From Mucilaginibacter cryoferens (GTDB lineage Bacteria; Bacteroidota; Bacteroidia; Sphingobacteriales; Sphingobacteriaceae), in contig NZ_JACHCR010000019.1 in NCBI RefSeq assembly GCF_014205845.1, positions 62,001 to 126,000 of the forward strand: a stretch of 64,000 nt of DNA, given 5' to 3'. Below are positions 8,522 through 17,543 of the stretch, in pieces. The position numbers and the translations under genes were made by a program. Within the stretch, counting starts at the first letter, position 1, and every line of letters begins with the position of its first letter. The notes beneath the pieces were generated by a model that worked only from the letters and a program-made list of their open reading frames with translations, was not told the DNA's origin and made no database searches.

Positions 8522-11014
8522 ATGATGAATTGGTTTAAGCGCAACGCTGTTCATTTGGCTGTTGCCGGTGTTTTTGTGGTAATATGCTTTTTATATTTCT
8601 CACCAGTTTTTGAGGGTAAAACATTGGGGCAGGGAGATGTGCTTGGCGCCCAATCTACCCAAAAAGAGATCATGGACTACCGGGCCAGGGATACCACCAT
8701 TTTGTGGACTAACCAGATCTTTGGCGGTATGCCGGCTTACCAGATATGGGCACCGTATTCGGCCAACGTTGCTACGCACATTATAAATGTTGTTGGCTAT
8801 ATATTCCCCAGCCCGGTTGGCATGGTGCTTATATTTTTGTTTGGTACATACTTTTTGTTTAGTGTTTTAAAGCTTAATCCATGGCTGGCTGCTGCCGGTG
8901 CTGTGGCATTTACTTTTACATCGTATAATATGATATTGCTATCGGCCGGGCACACCAACCAGGCTTTCGCTATAGCTTTTTTTGCACCTATACTGGCTGG
9001 CATTATTTTAACTTTAAGAGGGCGGTATTTGCTGGGCGTAGCGTTAACTGCCATGTTTATGGCTGTTGAAATTAAGGTTAATCACCTGCAAATGACCTAT
9101 TATCTAATGCTGGCCATTTTAATTTTTGTGGGTATCGAGTTTTATCATGCCATCAAAAATAAAACAACTAAACCTTTCTTTAAATCGTTGGGTTATTTGC
9201 TGGCCGCTTCGTTACTAGCTTTCGCGGTAAATGCATCGTCGTTGTGGAGTACTTACGAATATGGCAAGGATAGCTATAGGGGGAAATCAAACCTTACCAA
9301 TAATACCAAAGAGCCGCAAAACGGATTGGCCCGCGACTATGTATACCAATACAGCCAGAGTGTTGCCGAGTGTTTAACGTTTTTAGTACCCAATGCCTAT
9401 GGCGGTGGATCTGGTACCGAGGCGCTCGATCAAAATTCAGAAACAGCTAAGGCGTTTGTAGAAAAAGGGGTGCCCGAAGATCAGGCGGTTACCTATGCGC
9501 AGCAAATTTCGCAAATGCCAGGACTGTCTCTTTATTGGGGCGAAAAACGACCTGGCACAGCTGGCCCGTACTATTTTGGGGCAAGTATTTGTTTCCTTTT
9601 TGTGTTTGGGTTAATTGTAGTTAAAAACCGGCTTAAATGGTGGCTGTTGGGTACTATTGTATTAACTATGGTGTTATCATTTGGCGGTAACTGGCCCTAT
9701 GTGTCCGATCTGTTTTTGAACCATTTTCCACTTTATAACAAGTTTCGCGCTGTCGAATCAATCCTGGCGGTAACCGGTCTCTGCTTTCCTATCCTGGCCT
9801 TTTTGGCTATACAGGAGGTTATTGATACGGTAGATAAAAAGGTACTGGTTAAAAAACTACTGCTGGCACTTTACATCACCGGGGGGCTTACGTTACTGTT
9901 AATTGTGTTGCCGGAGGTATTGCTGAGCTTTAGACCGAGCGACCAGTTAGCCGGGGTTGGCTATTTAACCCAGGCCTTAAAAGGTGATGCCGCAACCGCG
10001 AATGCTGTGGCCAATGCTGTGGTTAAAGACAGGATAGGGTTGGAGCGTGCCGATGCCATTCGGTCGTTAATATTTGTGGGGCTTACGTTTGTAATTGTAT
10101 GGGCGTTTATTAAACAAAAAGTAAACTTAACCACGGTTTCAATATTATTACTGGCTTTGGTACTGGTTGACCTTTGGCAGGTAGATAAGCGCTATTTAAA
10201 AGACGCCAACTTTACGGAAAAACAAGCCACCGGCATGAGTGCACGTGAGGTTGATTTGCAGATAGCCAAAGATACCGATCCTGATTACCGGGTTTATGAT
10301 GCCACTGCCTCCATAAAAATGGACGTGCAGAACCCGTTCTTTCATAAATCGATAGGAGGGTACTCGGCAGCGAGGTTAAAAAGGTTTGATGAACTGATAG
10401 ATAATCAATTGAGCACCCATCTTAACCCGGCAGTATTAAACATGCTGAATACCAAGTATGTGATTATGCCTGATTCATCAAAGAAAGCGTTAATAGCCCA
10501 GCAAAACCCGGAAGCGTGCGGCAATGCCTGGTTTATTAAAACCATCAAGTATGTTGCTAACGCCGATGCCGAAATGCAGGCTCTTAATGGGTTTGTGCCT
10601 AAAAACGAGGCGATTGCCGATAATCGTTATCAAAATATTGTAGGCAATGAACCAGCAGCTCATGATAGCAGTGCTACCATTAAGCTAACCAGCTATAACC
10701 CCGATCACATGGTTTATAAATCATCTGCTAAGGTTGCAGGCGTGGCAGTTTTCTCAGAGATCTATTACGATAAAGGCTGGAAGATGCTTATTGATGGCGC
10801 AGAGAAACCCTATTTCAGGGCTGATTATCTGCTGAGGGCGGCGCTTATCCCGGCAGGAGATCACCAGGTGGAGTTTGTGTTTCATCCCACATCTTACTAC
10901 ACAGGAGAGGATATTTCCATGGCAGGCTCTGTATTATTGGTACTGCTTTTGGGCGGTGCCATATTTGGCGATACCATTCGTAAGTATATCCCCAATAAAG
11001 CGCAAAAAAGTTAA
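8522..11014 (+). CDS. YfhO family integral membrane protein
   Basis: An 830-residue membrane protein. About a dozen hydrophobic helices occupy residues 10-560, interrupted by a loop near residues 240-350, and the C-terminal region from roughly residue 570 to 795 is soluble and extracytoplasmic, with a last membrane helix near 800-820. The early motif GDVLGAQSTQKEIMDYR and the late segment SEIYYDKGWKMLIDGAEKPYFRADYLLRA are characteristic of the YfhO family, which has the GT-C glycosyltransferase-like architecture. In Firmicutes YfhO glycosylates lipoteichoic acid; the target here is unknown, since Bacteroidota lack that polymer. Monocistronic, ending in a strong palindromic terminator. ATG at 8522 is followed by a second ATG at 8525. 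Confidence 0.88.
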   Translation: MMNWFKRNAVHLAVAGVFVVICFLYFSPVFEGKTLGQGDVLGAQSTQKEIMDYRARDTTILWTNQIFGGMPAYQIWAPYSANVATHIINVVGYIFPSPVGMVLIFLFGTYFLFSVLKLNPWLAAAGAVAFTFTSYNMILLSAGHTNQAFAIAFFAPILAGIILTLRGRYLLGVALTAMFMAVEIKVNHLQMTYYLMLAILIFVGIEFYHAIKNKTTKPFFKSLGYLLAASLLAFAVNASSLWSTYEYGKDSYRGKSNLTNNTKEPQNGLARDYVYQYSQSVAECLTFLVPNAYGGGSGTEALDQNSETAKAFVEKGVPEDQAVTYAQQISQMPGLSLYWGEKRPGTAGPYYFGASICFLFVFGLIVVKNRLKWWLLGTIVLTMVLSFGGNWPYVSDLFLNHFPLYNKFRAVESILAVTGLCFPILAFLAIQEVIDTVDKKVLVKKLLLALYITGGLTLLLIVLPEVLLSFRPSDQLAGVGYLTQALKGDAATANAVANAVVKDRIGLERADAIRSLIFVGLTFVIVWAFIKQKVNLTTVSILLLALVLVDLWQVDKRYLKDANFTEKQATGMSAREVDLQIAKDTDPDYRVYDATASIKMDVQNPFFHKSIGGYSAARLKRFDELIDNQLSTHLNPAVLNMLNTKYVIMPDSSKKALIAQQNPEACGNAWFIKTIKYVANADAEMQALNGFVPKNEAIADNRYQNIVGNEPAAHDSSATIKLTSYNPDHMVYKSSAKVAGVAVFSEIYYDKGWKMLIDGAEKPYFRADYLLRAALIPAGDHQVEFVFHPTSYYTGEDISMAGSVLLVLLLGGAIFGDTIRKYIPNKAQKS

Positions 11015-11038
11015 AATATGTAAAAAGCTGATATACTA

Positions 11039-11075
11039 AAAAGCCTGTTATATTAATATAACAGGCTTTTATTAT
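11039..11075 (+). terminator. Palindromic terminator after yfhO-like gene
   Basis: Two 16-nt halves (AAAAGCCTGTTATATT and its exact reverse complement) make a perfect 32-bp palindrome at 11039-11070, ending in TTTTATTATTT. It lies 24 nt past the YfhO stop. It works on either strand and may also serve the converging SlyD gene. Confidence 0.8.
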
Positions 11076-11076
11076 T

Positions 11077-11166
11077 TAAGTCTCCTCCTTCAGGGGGAGA
11101 TTATTCACAAAATTATTGATTGTTTTTTGTGTTCATGATGGCTTTGCCGTTTAGAGGGGGCGTCTC
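11077..11166. repeat. Split copy of the CCCCCTCTAAATCTCCCCC-type repeat
   Basis: Positions 11077-11102 (TAAGTCTCCTCCTTCAGG then GGGAGATT) and 11150-11166 (TTTAGAGGGGGCGTCTC) correspond to the two halves of one arm of the repeat at 6352-6388. About 47 bp of unrelated AT-rich sequence sits between them. Either the element is interrupted here, or this is the full form with a variable centre. Confidence 0.6.
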
Positions 11167-11167
11167 T

Positions 11168-11665
11168 TTAGTGAGCGTGTTGGCCGTCTGCACCATGTGC
11201 GTGGCCGTGTGATAATTCTTCTGGTGTAGCAGGGCGTACATTAAGAATGCTGCCTTTAAAGTGCAGTTCCTGACCGGCCATTGGGTGGTTAAGATCAACA
11301 ATTACCGAATCTTCGGCAATTGATACTACCTGCGCCTGGAAACGGTTGCCATTGTTATCCTGTAAAGGCAAAATGCTGCCAATTTCAGGAAGCTCAGTTC
11401 CCTGGAACATTTCTTTAGGCAGGTTGGCTACTGCTTCTTCGTCGTATTCGCCGTAAGCGTCACCTGCTGCCAAACGAAATTCATAAGCATCACCTGTAGA
11501 TAGGGTGCTTAAGTTCTCTTCAAATTTGGGCAGCATCTGGCCTGCACCAAATAAAAAGGTTAAAGGTTGTTCTTGTGTGGCACTTTCTGTTAAAGTTTCG
11601 GTACCATCCTGGTCAACATACAAATCGTAAGTTAATGACACTACGTGCTGTGGTTCAATCTTCAT
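11168..11665 (-). CDS. slyD: FKBP-type peptidyl-prolyl cis-trans isomerase, SlyD-like
   Basis: A 165-residue cytoplasmic proline isomerase and chaperone. The split FKBP domain begins VVSLTYDLYVDQDGTE and continues with PLTFLFGAGQMLPKFEENL. The inserted chaperone (IF) flap follows from roughly residue 75 to 125 (GDAYGEYDEEAVANLPKEMF), then the FKBP fold closes with VDLNHPMAGQELHFKGSILNV. The C-terminus is histidine-rich (SHGHAHGADGQHAH), a feature of SlyD proteins that bind nickel and other metals. Start ATG at 11665. It is followed by the DUF255 gene upstream on the same strand with a 25-bp gap, so the two may be co-transcribed. Confidence 0.92.
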   Translation of the reverse strand: MKIEPQHVVSLTYDLYVDQDGTETLTESATQEQPLTFLFGAGQMLPKFEENLSTLSTGDAYEFRLAAGDAYGEYDEEAVANLPKEMFQGTELPEIGSILPLQDNNGNRFQAQVVSIAEDSVIVDLNHPMAGQELHFKGSILNVRPATPEELSHGHAHGADGQHAH

Positions 11666-11690
11666 TGTTACTGTTTTTATAAATAAGCAA

Positions 11691-13700
11691 TCAGGCCTGC
11701 ATTTGTTTTAGTGCTTGGGCCGTGTTATTAGCAGGTAATCCGCAGGTTTTATCTATACAAACAAAAATTTGTGTTGATTTACCAAACTTATCCTGTAACA
11801 AAGGTAAACTTCCTTTTGTACCCCCCAAGATAATTTTATTGGGGATGTAATTATTTTCGAGTTCCTTTCTTACCGGTTCGGCTTCGGAGCCTGTTATGGC
11901 AACTTCATATATACCAAATATTTCATCAAGCAATAACATGGTCCAGTTAGAATAGGCTGTACCATATTTTGCCAGCTGCGGCATAATGTTGCGTAACAGT
12001 TGGGCCGAAACCGCTGCATAGTTTTCATTATCAAAAAGCAGGCCCAATTTTTTCAAATTACGCGCCATTGCCGAATTACTGGCCGGCGTAACCCCATCCA
12101 TAATTTCAGATTTCCGGGCAATCAGTTGCTCGTCATCATCGGCTGTGTAAAAGAAAATACCATTTGCTTCATCATAATAATGCGCTATTGCGGTATCTGT
12201 AAGGGCTTTTGCCTGCTTTAGCCAGTACTCGTTAAAGGTAACTTCGTACAGGGCAATCAGCCCATCAATAATATTGGCGTAATCATCCAAAAAAGCTACC
12301 GGAATACCATCGGTAACCGGGCTGCCGTAAACCCGTGAGAGCCTGCCATTTTGACCTAACAGGTTTTTAAGGATAAAATCGGCATTCTTTAAAGCAAGCG
12401 CTAAATACTCCGGTTTTTCAAATGCGCGGTAAGCTTCGCAAAGGCCTTTCAGCATTAAACCGTTCCATGAGGCCAGTATTTTGTTATCCAGCCCCGGCCG
12501 TATGCGGTGGCTGCGTGCCTCCAATACTTTTTCGCGGGATGTTTTGATCTGACTGAGCATATCATCAACACCCAAACCCAATTTGGCGGCAAGCTGCTCA
12601 TCAGTTTCCTTGCGGAAGAGTACATTGGAATGTTCTTCTTCCCAGTTACCATCTTCGGTAATATGATAGTAAATGCAGAACAGGTCGGTATCGTGACCCA
12701 GGATCTCCTCAATTTCGGTTTTGGTGAAGATGTAGAATTTCCCCTCTACACCCTCGCTATCGGCATCCAATGCCGAGTAAAAGCCCATATCGGGCGATGC
12801 AAGCTCGGTAATGGCAAAATGGATGATCTCATCAACCACTTGTTTGTAAAGTTCATCCGGTTGCCAGGTGTAGGCTTCCGAATACAAGGTGATGAGCTGG
12901 GCATTATCATACAGCATTTTTTCAAAATGGGGTACGTGCCAGCGGCCATCAACCGAGTAACGGGCAAAGCCACCGCCTATATGATCATAAATACCGCCAA
13001 AGGCCATTTTATGCAGGGTAAGTTTTACCTGTTTTGCTATCTCCTCGTCCTTAGCCAGGTGTGCGTAACGCATCAGTAATTGCCAGTTATTAGGCATCGG
13101 AAACTTGGGGGCATTGCCGGTGCCGCCTTCGTATTTATCAAAATAGCGTTTCCAGTTATCAGCTATGGGTGTTAAGTCGTCTTTAGTGTATTCCGCTTGT
13201 TCGGCAATAAACTGAACCGATTCGTATTTCTGAATACCGTCTGTTAAGCGTACCGCGTATTCTTCGGCCTCATCGGGTTTTTGCTTATAAAAATCGGCCA
13301 GGTTAAACAGGAGCGAGGTCCAGTCATTTTTACGGAAATAGGTACCACCGTAAATAGGTCGTTGATCTGGCAGGCAAATACAGTTTAGCGGCCAGCCTCC
13401 GCGGCCACTCATTAACTGTACGGCGCTCATGTAAATCTGGTCTACATCTGGGCGTTCTTCTCTATCTACCTTAATGCAAACAAAATATTCGTTCATCACA
13501 GTGGCCACAGCCTCATCCTCAAAGCTTTCGTGCTCCATAACGTGGCACCAGTGGCATGCCGAGTAACCAATACTCACCAATATCAGCTTGTTTTCGGCTT
13601 TGGCTTTGTCCAGCGCCTCTTTACCCCAGGGGTACCAGTCTACGGGATTATTGGCATGCTGCAATAAATATGGCGATGTAGAATTTGCAAGTTTATTCAT
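11691..13700 (-). CDS. DUF255 thioredoxin-domain protein (YyaL / spermatogenesis-associated protein 20 family)
   Basis: A 669-residue cytoplasmic protein. The N-terminal thioredoxin-like domain (residues 1-165) has the family signature [18 protein letters not shown] and a redox-type C49-H-W-C52 in [18 protein letters not shown]. The rest, from about residue 190, is an alpha/alpha-toroid like those of N-acylglucosamine 2-epimerases and six-hairpin glycosidases ([52 protein letters not shown]). Family members are widespread, yet their function is not established; disulfide or sugar chemistry has been proposed. Length is typical and the gene appears intact. The ATG at 13700 fits the family start exactly. 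Confidence 0.93.
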   Translation of the reverse strand: MNKLANSTSPYLLQHANNPVDWYPWGKEALDKAKAENKLILVSIGYSACHWCHVMEHESFEDEAVATVMNEYFVCIKVDREERPDVDQIYMSAVQLMSGRGGWPLNCICLPDQRPIYGGTYFRKNDWTSLLFNLADFYKQKPDEAEEYAVRLTDGIQKYESVQFIAEQAEYTKDDLTPIADNWKRYFDKYEGGTGNAPKFPMPNNWQLLMRYAHLAKDEEIAKQVKLTLHKMAFGGIYDHIGGGFARYSVDGRWHVPHFEKMLYDNAQLITLYSEAYTWQPDELYKQVVDEIIHFAITELASPDMGFYSALDADSEGVEGKFYIFTKTEIEEILGHDTDLFCIYYHITEDGNWEEEHSNVLFRKETDEQLAAKLGLGVDDMLSQIKTSREKVLEARSHRIRPGLDNKILASWNGLMLKGLCEAYRAFEKPEYLALALKNADFILKNLLGQNGRLSRVYGSPVTDGIPVAFLDDYANIIDGLIALYEVTFNEYWLKQAKALTDTAIAHYYDEANGIFFYTADDDEQLIARKSEIMDGVTPASNSAMARNLKKLGLLFDNENYAAVSAQLLRNIMPQLAKYGTAYSNWTMLLLDEIFGIYEVAITGSEAEPVRKELENNYIPNKIILGGTKGSLPLLQDKFGKSTQIFVCIDKTCGLPANNTAQALKQMQA

Positions 13701-13794
13701 AGTAACAGATATCGCGTTATAAATGTAATGTGCGAATATAATTGTACCTGCAGGTTAAAGAGAGATTAAGTGAAAAAGTTTTATGGGCGGGCGA

Positions 13795-14712
13795 TTAATT
13801 TTTAGCAGGAATCCAGTTTGTGCTTTTTTTAATATCAATTAACATTTTATATAAACGCGTCAGGCCAAAAGTCCCAATCATTCCATAGTCGTAAATGGAT
13901 TTAACGGAGCCATCGGCAAATTCAACCCTTAAAAATTTCTCGGTATCATCACTCCATATTACCTGATAATTATCTCGCAGCTTTTTTATGTCGATATAGT
14001 TTATTTCAGATTTTATTTCTGTAAGGACATCTGACGGAATTGTGCTGCTAAAAATATCGGTATTTGAATGAGTAGTTCTTTTTTTGTAAACAGCTTTTCC
14101 ATCAGCACTGATTTTGATTGAGTCTACTCCATTCATGGCTATTGACTTAATGACATAATTAGCTGGCTTACTATTGTATTCAACAAAATCACTATATAAA
14201 TAGACCAGAGTATCTATTTGCCCCCTTTTTTCGAAATTAAACTTCCCGTTAACTAACCTAACTCTGTTAGTGTAGTAAAGAAGCATTTGTTTACCATTGA
14301 TATTAAAAGGCTTAAATAATTGGCAGTCTTCATCATCAAGCCCTCTTGATAACTTCAAACACTTTAATCCGCTTTGCCCTTTGTCTATTATTGCGAAAAT
14401 ATAAATTGGTTTGTTTTGGTCTTTTACAGTAACAATTAAATCTGTGAGTTTATCGTTGTTAAAATCAACCTTCTCCCACGCTTTAACCTTCTAGTTTGCC
14501 GCAACCTCACTGCATTGGAGCTTCTTTAACAAGATATCTGTCGGCATTACTGCTATAGGATCACTACCTTCAAACGCCTTTAGCCGAATCAATAGGCTTA
14601 AAACATCATCATCAGCTTTTAAGTCATCAATAGTATTCGCAAAAACAGCTGTGTTTATAAGTGTAAGTGATAAAACTAAAATGAGGTATATTACAAGTTT
14701 AGGCTGATGCAT
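13795..14712 (-). pseudogene. Secreted protein gene interrupted by a single in-frame amber codon
   Basis: Reading from ATG 14712 (MHQPKLVIYLILVLSLTLIN, a signal peptide ending near AVFA), the frame meets TAG at 14491-14493 and then continues open in the same frame to TAA at 13795, without a frameshift. Directly after the stop comes KVKAWEKVDFNNDKLTDLIV, a sensible coding segment resembling an FG-GAP-like loop. The C-terminal part (VEFADGSVKSIYDYGMIGTFGLTRLYKMLID) looks like the DUF6438 type, a weak resemblance. Joined, the product would be about 305 residues. The downstream half has no ATG near its start. Most likely a recent nonsense mutation or a sequencing error; readthrough is less likely. 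Confidence 0.7.
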
Positions 14713-14905
14713 AAATAATGGTTGTTTAACGACTATAAATGTATAAATAAACATGTGAGAACCTTACTTTAACCAAGTTGTCAAGAACAAATTAATTGTG
14801 AATAAAATATGAATACCACTACTTTACAATGGTATTTAAATCGACCTGTTACCAACTTCACAATTTAATTGCCTTTATTTGCGGTTTTATTATTGACTGA
14901 CAAAA

Positions 14906-16867
14906 ATGCGCTATTTAAAACTGATCAACATTTTAGGCGCCGTGGGCCTTTTTGCTTTCGCGAACCCGGCATCGGCACAAACCGACTCGATAAAGTACAA
15001 TCACCAGGACTTGTTTGGCCCCATCACCTGGCCGGTAACAGGGCAAGGCACCCGCTCCAATGCAGGTAAACCATCACCAACCTACTGGCAAAACCGTGCC
15101 GACTACCAGATAAAAGCGGCGCTTAACCAAGGTAAAGATACCACCATTACAGGCGAAGTAACCATCACTTACACCAACAACAGCCCCGATCAGTTAGATT
15201 ACCTGTGGCTGCAATTAGATCAAAACCTGTTTAAGCCCGATTCGCGCGGTGCCGCAGTTACCCCAATCAGTGGAGATCGTTTTGATGTGCGTGGCTTTAG
15301 TCGCGGTGGATATCACATTGGCTCGGTTGATGTTACCTATAAAGGCCAGACTTATAAAGTTACCCCGGTTATTACCGATGCCCGCATGCAGCTGCGCCTG
15401 AACGCGCCTATGGATGGCAAAGGCGAAAAGATAACCGTAAAAATAAACTACGATTTCGCAATTCCTTTTTACGGTGCCGACCGTATGGGCCGCAAGAAGT
15501 TTAAACAGGGCTACGTTTACGAAATTGCACAATGGTACCCACGCATGTGCGTTTATGACGACGTAGAAGGCTGGAACACGTTACCATACATGGGGCTTGG
15601 CGAGTTTTATTGCGAATACGGCGATTTTGATTACTATATAACAGCCCCTGCAAACATGGTGGTTGTAGGATCTGGCGATCTGCAAAACCCGGAAGAGGTG
15701 TTATCTCCGGCACAATTAAGCCGTTTGGCCGAAGCTAAAAACAGCGACAAAACTGTGATGCTGATTAAACAGAACGAAGTAGGTAAAGCGGTAACCCGTC
15801 CGTTTAAAGGTACTTTAACCTGGCATTATAAAATGCTTAACTCGCGCGATATTGCCTGGGGAGCATCGGATGCCTTTATTTGGGATGCTGCAAGGGTTAA
15901 TTTCCCTTCGGGTCGTAAAGGTATTGCCATGTCTGCTTATCCCATTGAAAGTGCCGGTGTTGATGCCTGGGGGCGCTCTACCGAATACCTGAAAAATAGC
16001 ATGGAAATTTACTCAAAAGCCTATTTCGAATATCCATGGAACTCGGCCATAAACGTATCTGGCGTTGCCCTGGGTATGGAATATCCGGGTGCCATTTTCT
16101 GTTTAAGCAACCTTAAAAATGGTCAGCTCTGGGGCGATGTTACGCACGAGATAGGCCATAACTGGTTCCCGATGATAGTTGGCTCAAATGAGCGTAAATA
16201 CATGTGGATGGACGAAGGTTTTAATACTTTTATTAACGAATACGCTTCGCAGCAGTTTAACAACGGCGAGTATAACGATACCACTAAACAGGCGCAACGC
16301 ATTTTAGGCAGTTTCCGCAACAGCAAAGATCCTTTGATGACGGCACCAGAAGCTATCGGCCTTAACGATTACGGTCAGTATTACGTAAAGACTGCTTTGG
16401 GTATGGATATACTGCGCAATGTGGTATTAGGGCCTGAGCGTTTTGATTACGCTTTTCACGAATACATCAAAAACTGGGCATTTAAACATCCGTTGCCTTA
16501 TGACCTGTTCCGCGCGATGAATGATGCCAGTGGCGAAGATCTGAACTGGTTTTGGAAAGCATGGTTCACTACAACCTGGAAGCTTGATCAGGCTATTACC
16601 AACGTGAAATACGTTGACGACGACGCTGCTAACGGTGCTCTCATTACCATCGCCAATAACGAAAAAATGGCTATGCCGGTAGATCTAAAAATTACCCAGG
16701 TAAACGGTAAAGTAGAAACCCTGCACCTGCCAGTTAACGTATGGCAACGCGGTGGTGTATGGACTTTCAAATATCCATCAACCTCAAAAATTAAATTGAT
16801 GGTTATTGATCCTGAGCATGAGTTACCGGACGTTAATTTGAAAAATAACGTTTATTACGGAGAGTAG
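14906..16867 (+). CDS. Secreted M1 family zinc aminopeptidase
   Basis: A 653-residue exported peptidase. The signal peptide covers roughly residues 1-25 ([12 protein letters not shown]). The catalytic zinc site is H414-E-I-G-H418 with the third ligand E437 in [10 protein letters not shown], exactly the HExxH-18-E spacing of family M1. The substrate-side motif is a variant, [12 protein letters not shown], in place of GAMEN-type; such variants are common in Bacteroidota M1 enzymes of unknown specificity. The N-terminal beta domain (about residues 60-230) and an all-helical region after residue 450 agree with the family. It acts in the periplasm or outside, on peptide N-termini. Followed by a strong terminator at 16901. 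Confidence 0.92.
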   Translation: MRYLKLINILGAVGLFAFANPASAQTDSIKYNHQDLFGPITWPVTGQGTRSNAGKPSPTYWQNRADYQIKAALNQGKDTTITGEVTITYTNNSPDQLDYLWLQLDQNLFKPDSRGAAVTPISGDRFDVRGFSRGGYHIGSVDVTYKGQTYKVTPVITDARMQLRLNAPMDGKGEKITVKINYDFAIPFYGADRMGRKKFKQGYVYEIAQWYPRMCVYDDVEGWNTLPYMGLGEFYCEYGDFDYYITAPANMVVVGSGDLQNPEEVLSPAQLSRLAEAKNSDKTVMLIKQNEVGKAVTRPFKGTLTWHYKMLNSRDIAWGASDAFIWDAARVNFPSGRKGIAMSAYPIESAGVDAWGRSTEYLKNSMEIYSKAYFEYPWNSAINVSGVALGMEYPGAIFCLSNLKNGQLWGDVTHEIGHNWFPMIVGSNERKYMWMDEGFNTFINEYASQQFNNGEYNDTTKQAQRILGSFRNSKDPLMTAPEAIGLNDYGQYYVKTALGMDILRNVVLGPERFDYAFHEYIKNWAFKHPLPYDLFRAMNDASGEDLNWFWKAWFTTTWKLDQAITNVKYVDDDAANGALITIANNEKMAMPVDLKITQVNGKVETLHLPVNVWQRGGVWTFKYPSTSKIKLMVIDPEHELPDVNLKNNVYYGE

Positions 16868-16900
16868 TTTTAATTATTGAATTACTGATTTAATGAATTT

Positions 16901-16937
16901 AAAATGGCGATGGGTTTTTAACTCATCGCCATTTTTG
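16901..16937 (+). terminator. Terminator after the M1 peptidase gene
   Basis: A 12-bp stem (AAAATGGCGATG / CATCGCCATTTT) at 16901-16912 and 16924-16935 with an 11-nt loop, followed by TG TT. It lies 33 nt after the stop codon. Confidence 0.75.
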
Positions 16938-17073
16938 TTAAGTTGTATTTTATCTTTTAAGATGAAGGAAGCATATTGTAAATTTTGTAGCAGAATAACT
17001 TCTTCATATTGTAATAAATGTATAATTTATATTGGCCGAGCCTAAGGCTCTAACTTGTTGTGGTATCCTTTTT

Positions 17074-17097
17074 CAACGGGTTGAAACCCGTTGCTAC
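17074..17097 (-). repeat. REP-like palindrome with GTAG tetranucleotide (inverted copy)
   Basis: On the minus strand the sequence reads GTAGCAACGGGTTTCAACCC and on into GTTG. That is a GTAG tetranucleotide directly 5' of a palindrome, the hallmark of REP sequences mobilised by RAYT (TnpA_REP) transposases. Its partner at 17437-17460 is in the opposite orientation. Confidence 0.65.
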
Positions 17098-17116
17098 AAT
17101 ATTGATCGAGGCTACG

Positions 17117-17420
17117 CCTCTTTTAGCTTCGAATATTTGGAGACAATAGCTTACTTTATTCAAAATAACAATTATTGATACGGCTATCGAAGTACCAGTC
17201 TCTTGTTTTGCAATTTATACAATACCTTAATTCATTGCAACTTGCAGCTAAGGACCTTAGGGCGGATATATACTGTAGCCTCTTTTAGCTTCGGATATTT
17301 GGAGACAATAGCTTACTTTATTCAAAATAGCAATTATTGCAACGCCTATCGAAGTATTAGCCTCTTGTTTTGCAATTTATACAATGCCTTAATTCATTAC
17401 AATTTGTAGCTAAGGGCCGT
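17117..17420 (+). repeat. Two tandem copies of a 162-bp noncoding unit
   Basis: Copy 1 runs from 17117 to 17278 and copy 2 from 17279 to about 17420. Both begin CCTCTTTTAGCTTCG and share long identical stretches such as GGAGACAATAGCTTACTTTA. They differ at scattered sites (AATAACAATT versus AATAGCAATT). Each copy ends in a GCAGCTAAGG / GTAGCTAAGG palindromic segment. No credible gene is seen in the whole 16938-17543 gap, which is filled by this duplication, the REP palindromes and smaller palindromes (GAGGCTACGCCTC, GTGCCGTAGGCAC). Confidence 0.75.
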
Positions 17421-17436
17421 CGGCCCGAAACATATT

Positions 17437-17460
17437 GTAGCCACGGGTTTTAACCCGTGG
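17437..17460 (+). repeat. REP-like palindrome with GTAG tetranucleotide (direct copy)
   Basis: GTAG at 17437-17440 is followed by the perfect 20-bp palindrome CCACGGGTTTTAACCCGTGG except for its AT centre. It is nearly identical to the inverted copy at 17074-17097. Together they bracket the tandem 162-bp units, as in a bacterial interspersed mosaic element. Confidence 0.65.
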
Positions 17461-17543
17461 AATATATATCCGAACAATCCAAAGTGCCGTAGGCACGGCC
17501 AATATTATCAACCAGATGTGTTAGGAAGTATTTAACAGCTATT

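Noticed and set aside
12000..13079. Plus-strand frames within the DUF255 gene
   Set aside because: They are antisense shadows of a complete, highly conserved gene on the minus strand.
17203..17409. Frame of 68 residues within the tandem 162-bp repeat
   Set aside because: It simply translates the repeat (NLYNTLIHCNL and NLYNALIHYNL); no start context or conservation is visible.
17074..17460. CRISPR-like interpretation of the repeated palindromes
   Set aside because: There are only two palindromes in opposite orientation with no spacers of constant length; REP fits better.
16938..17543. Insertion sequence remnant
   Set aside because: No transposase fragment or terminal inverted repeat pair was found, although a non-autonomous element cannot be excluded.
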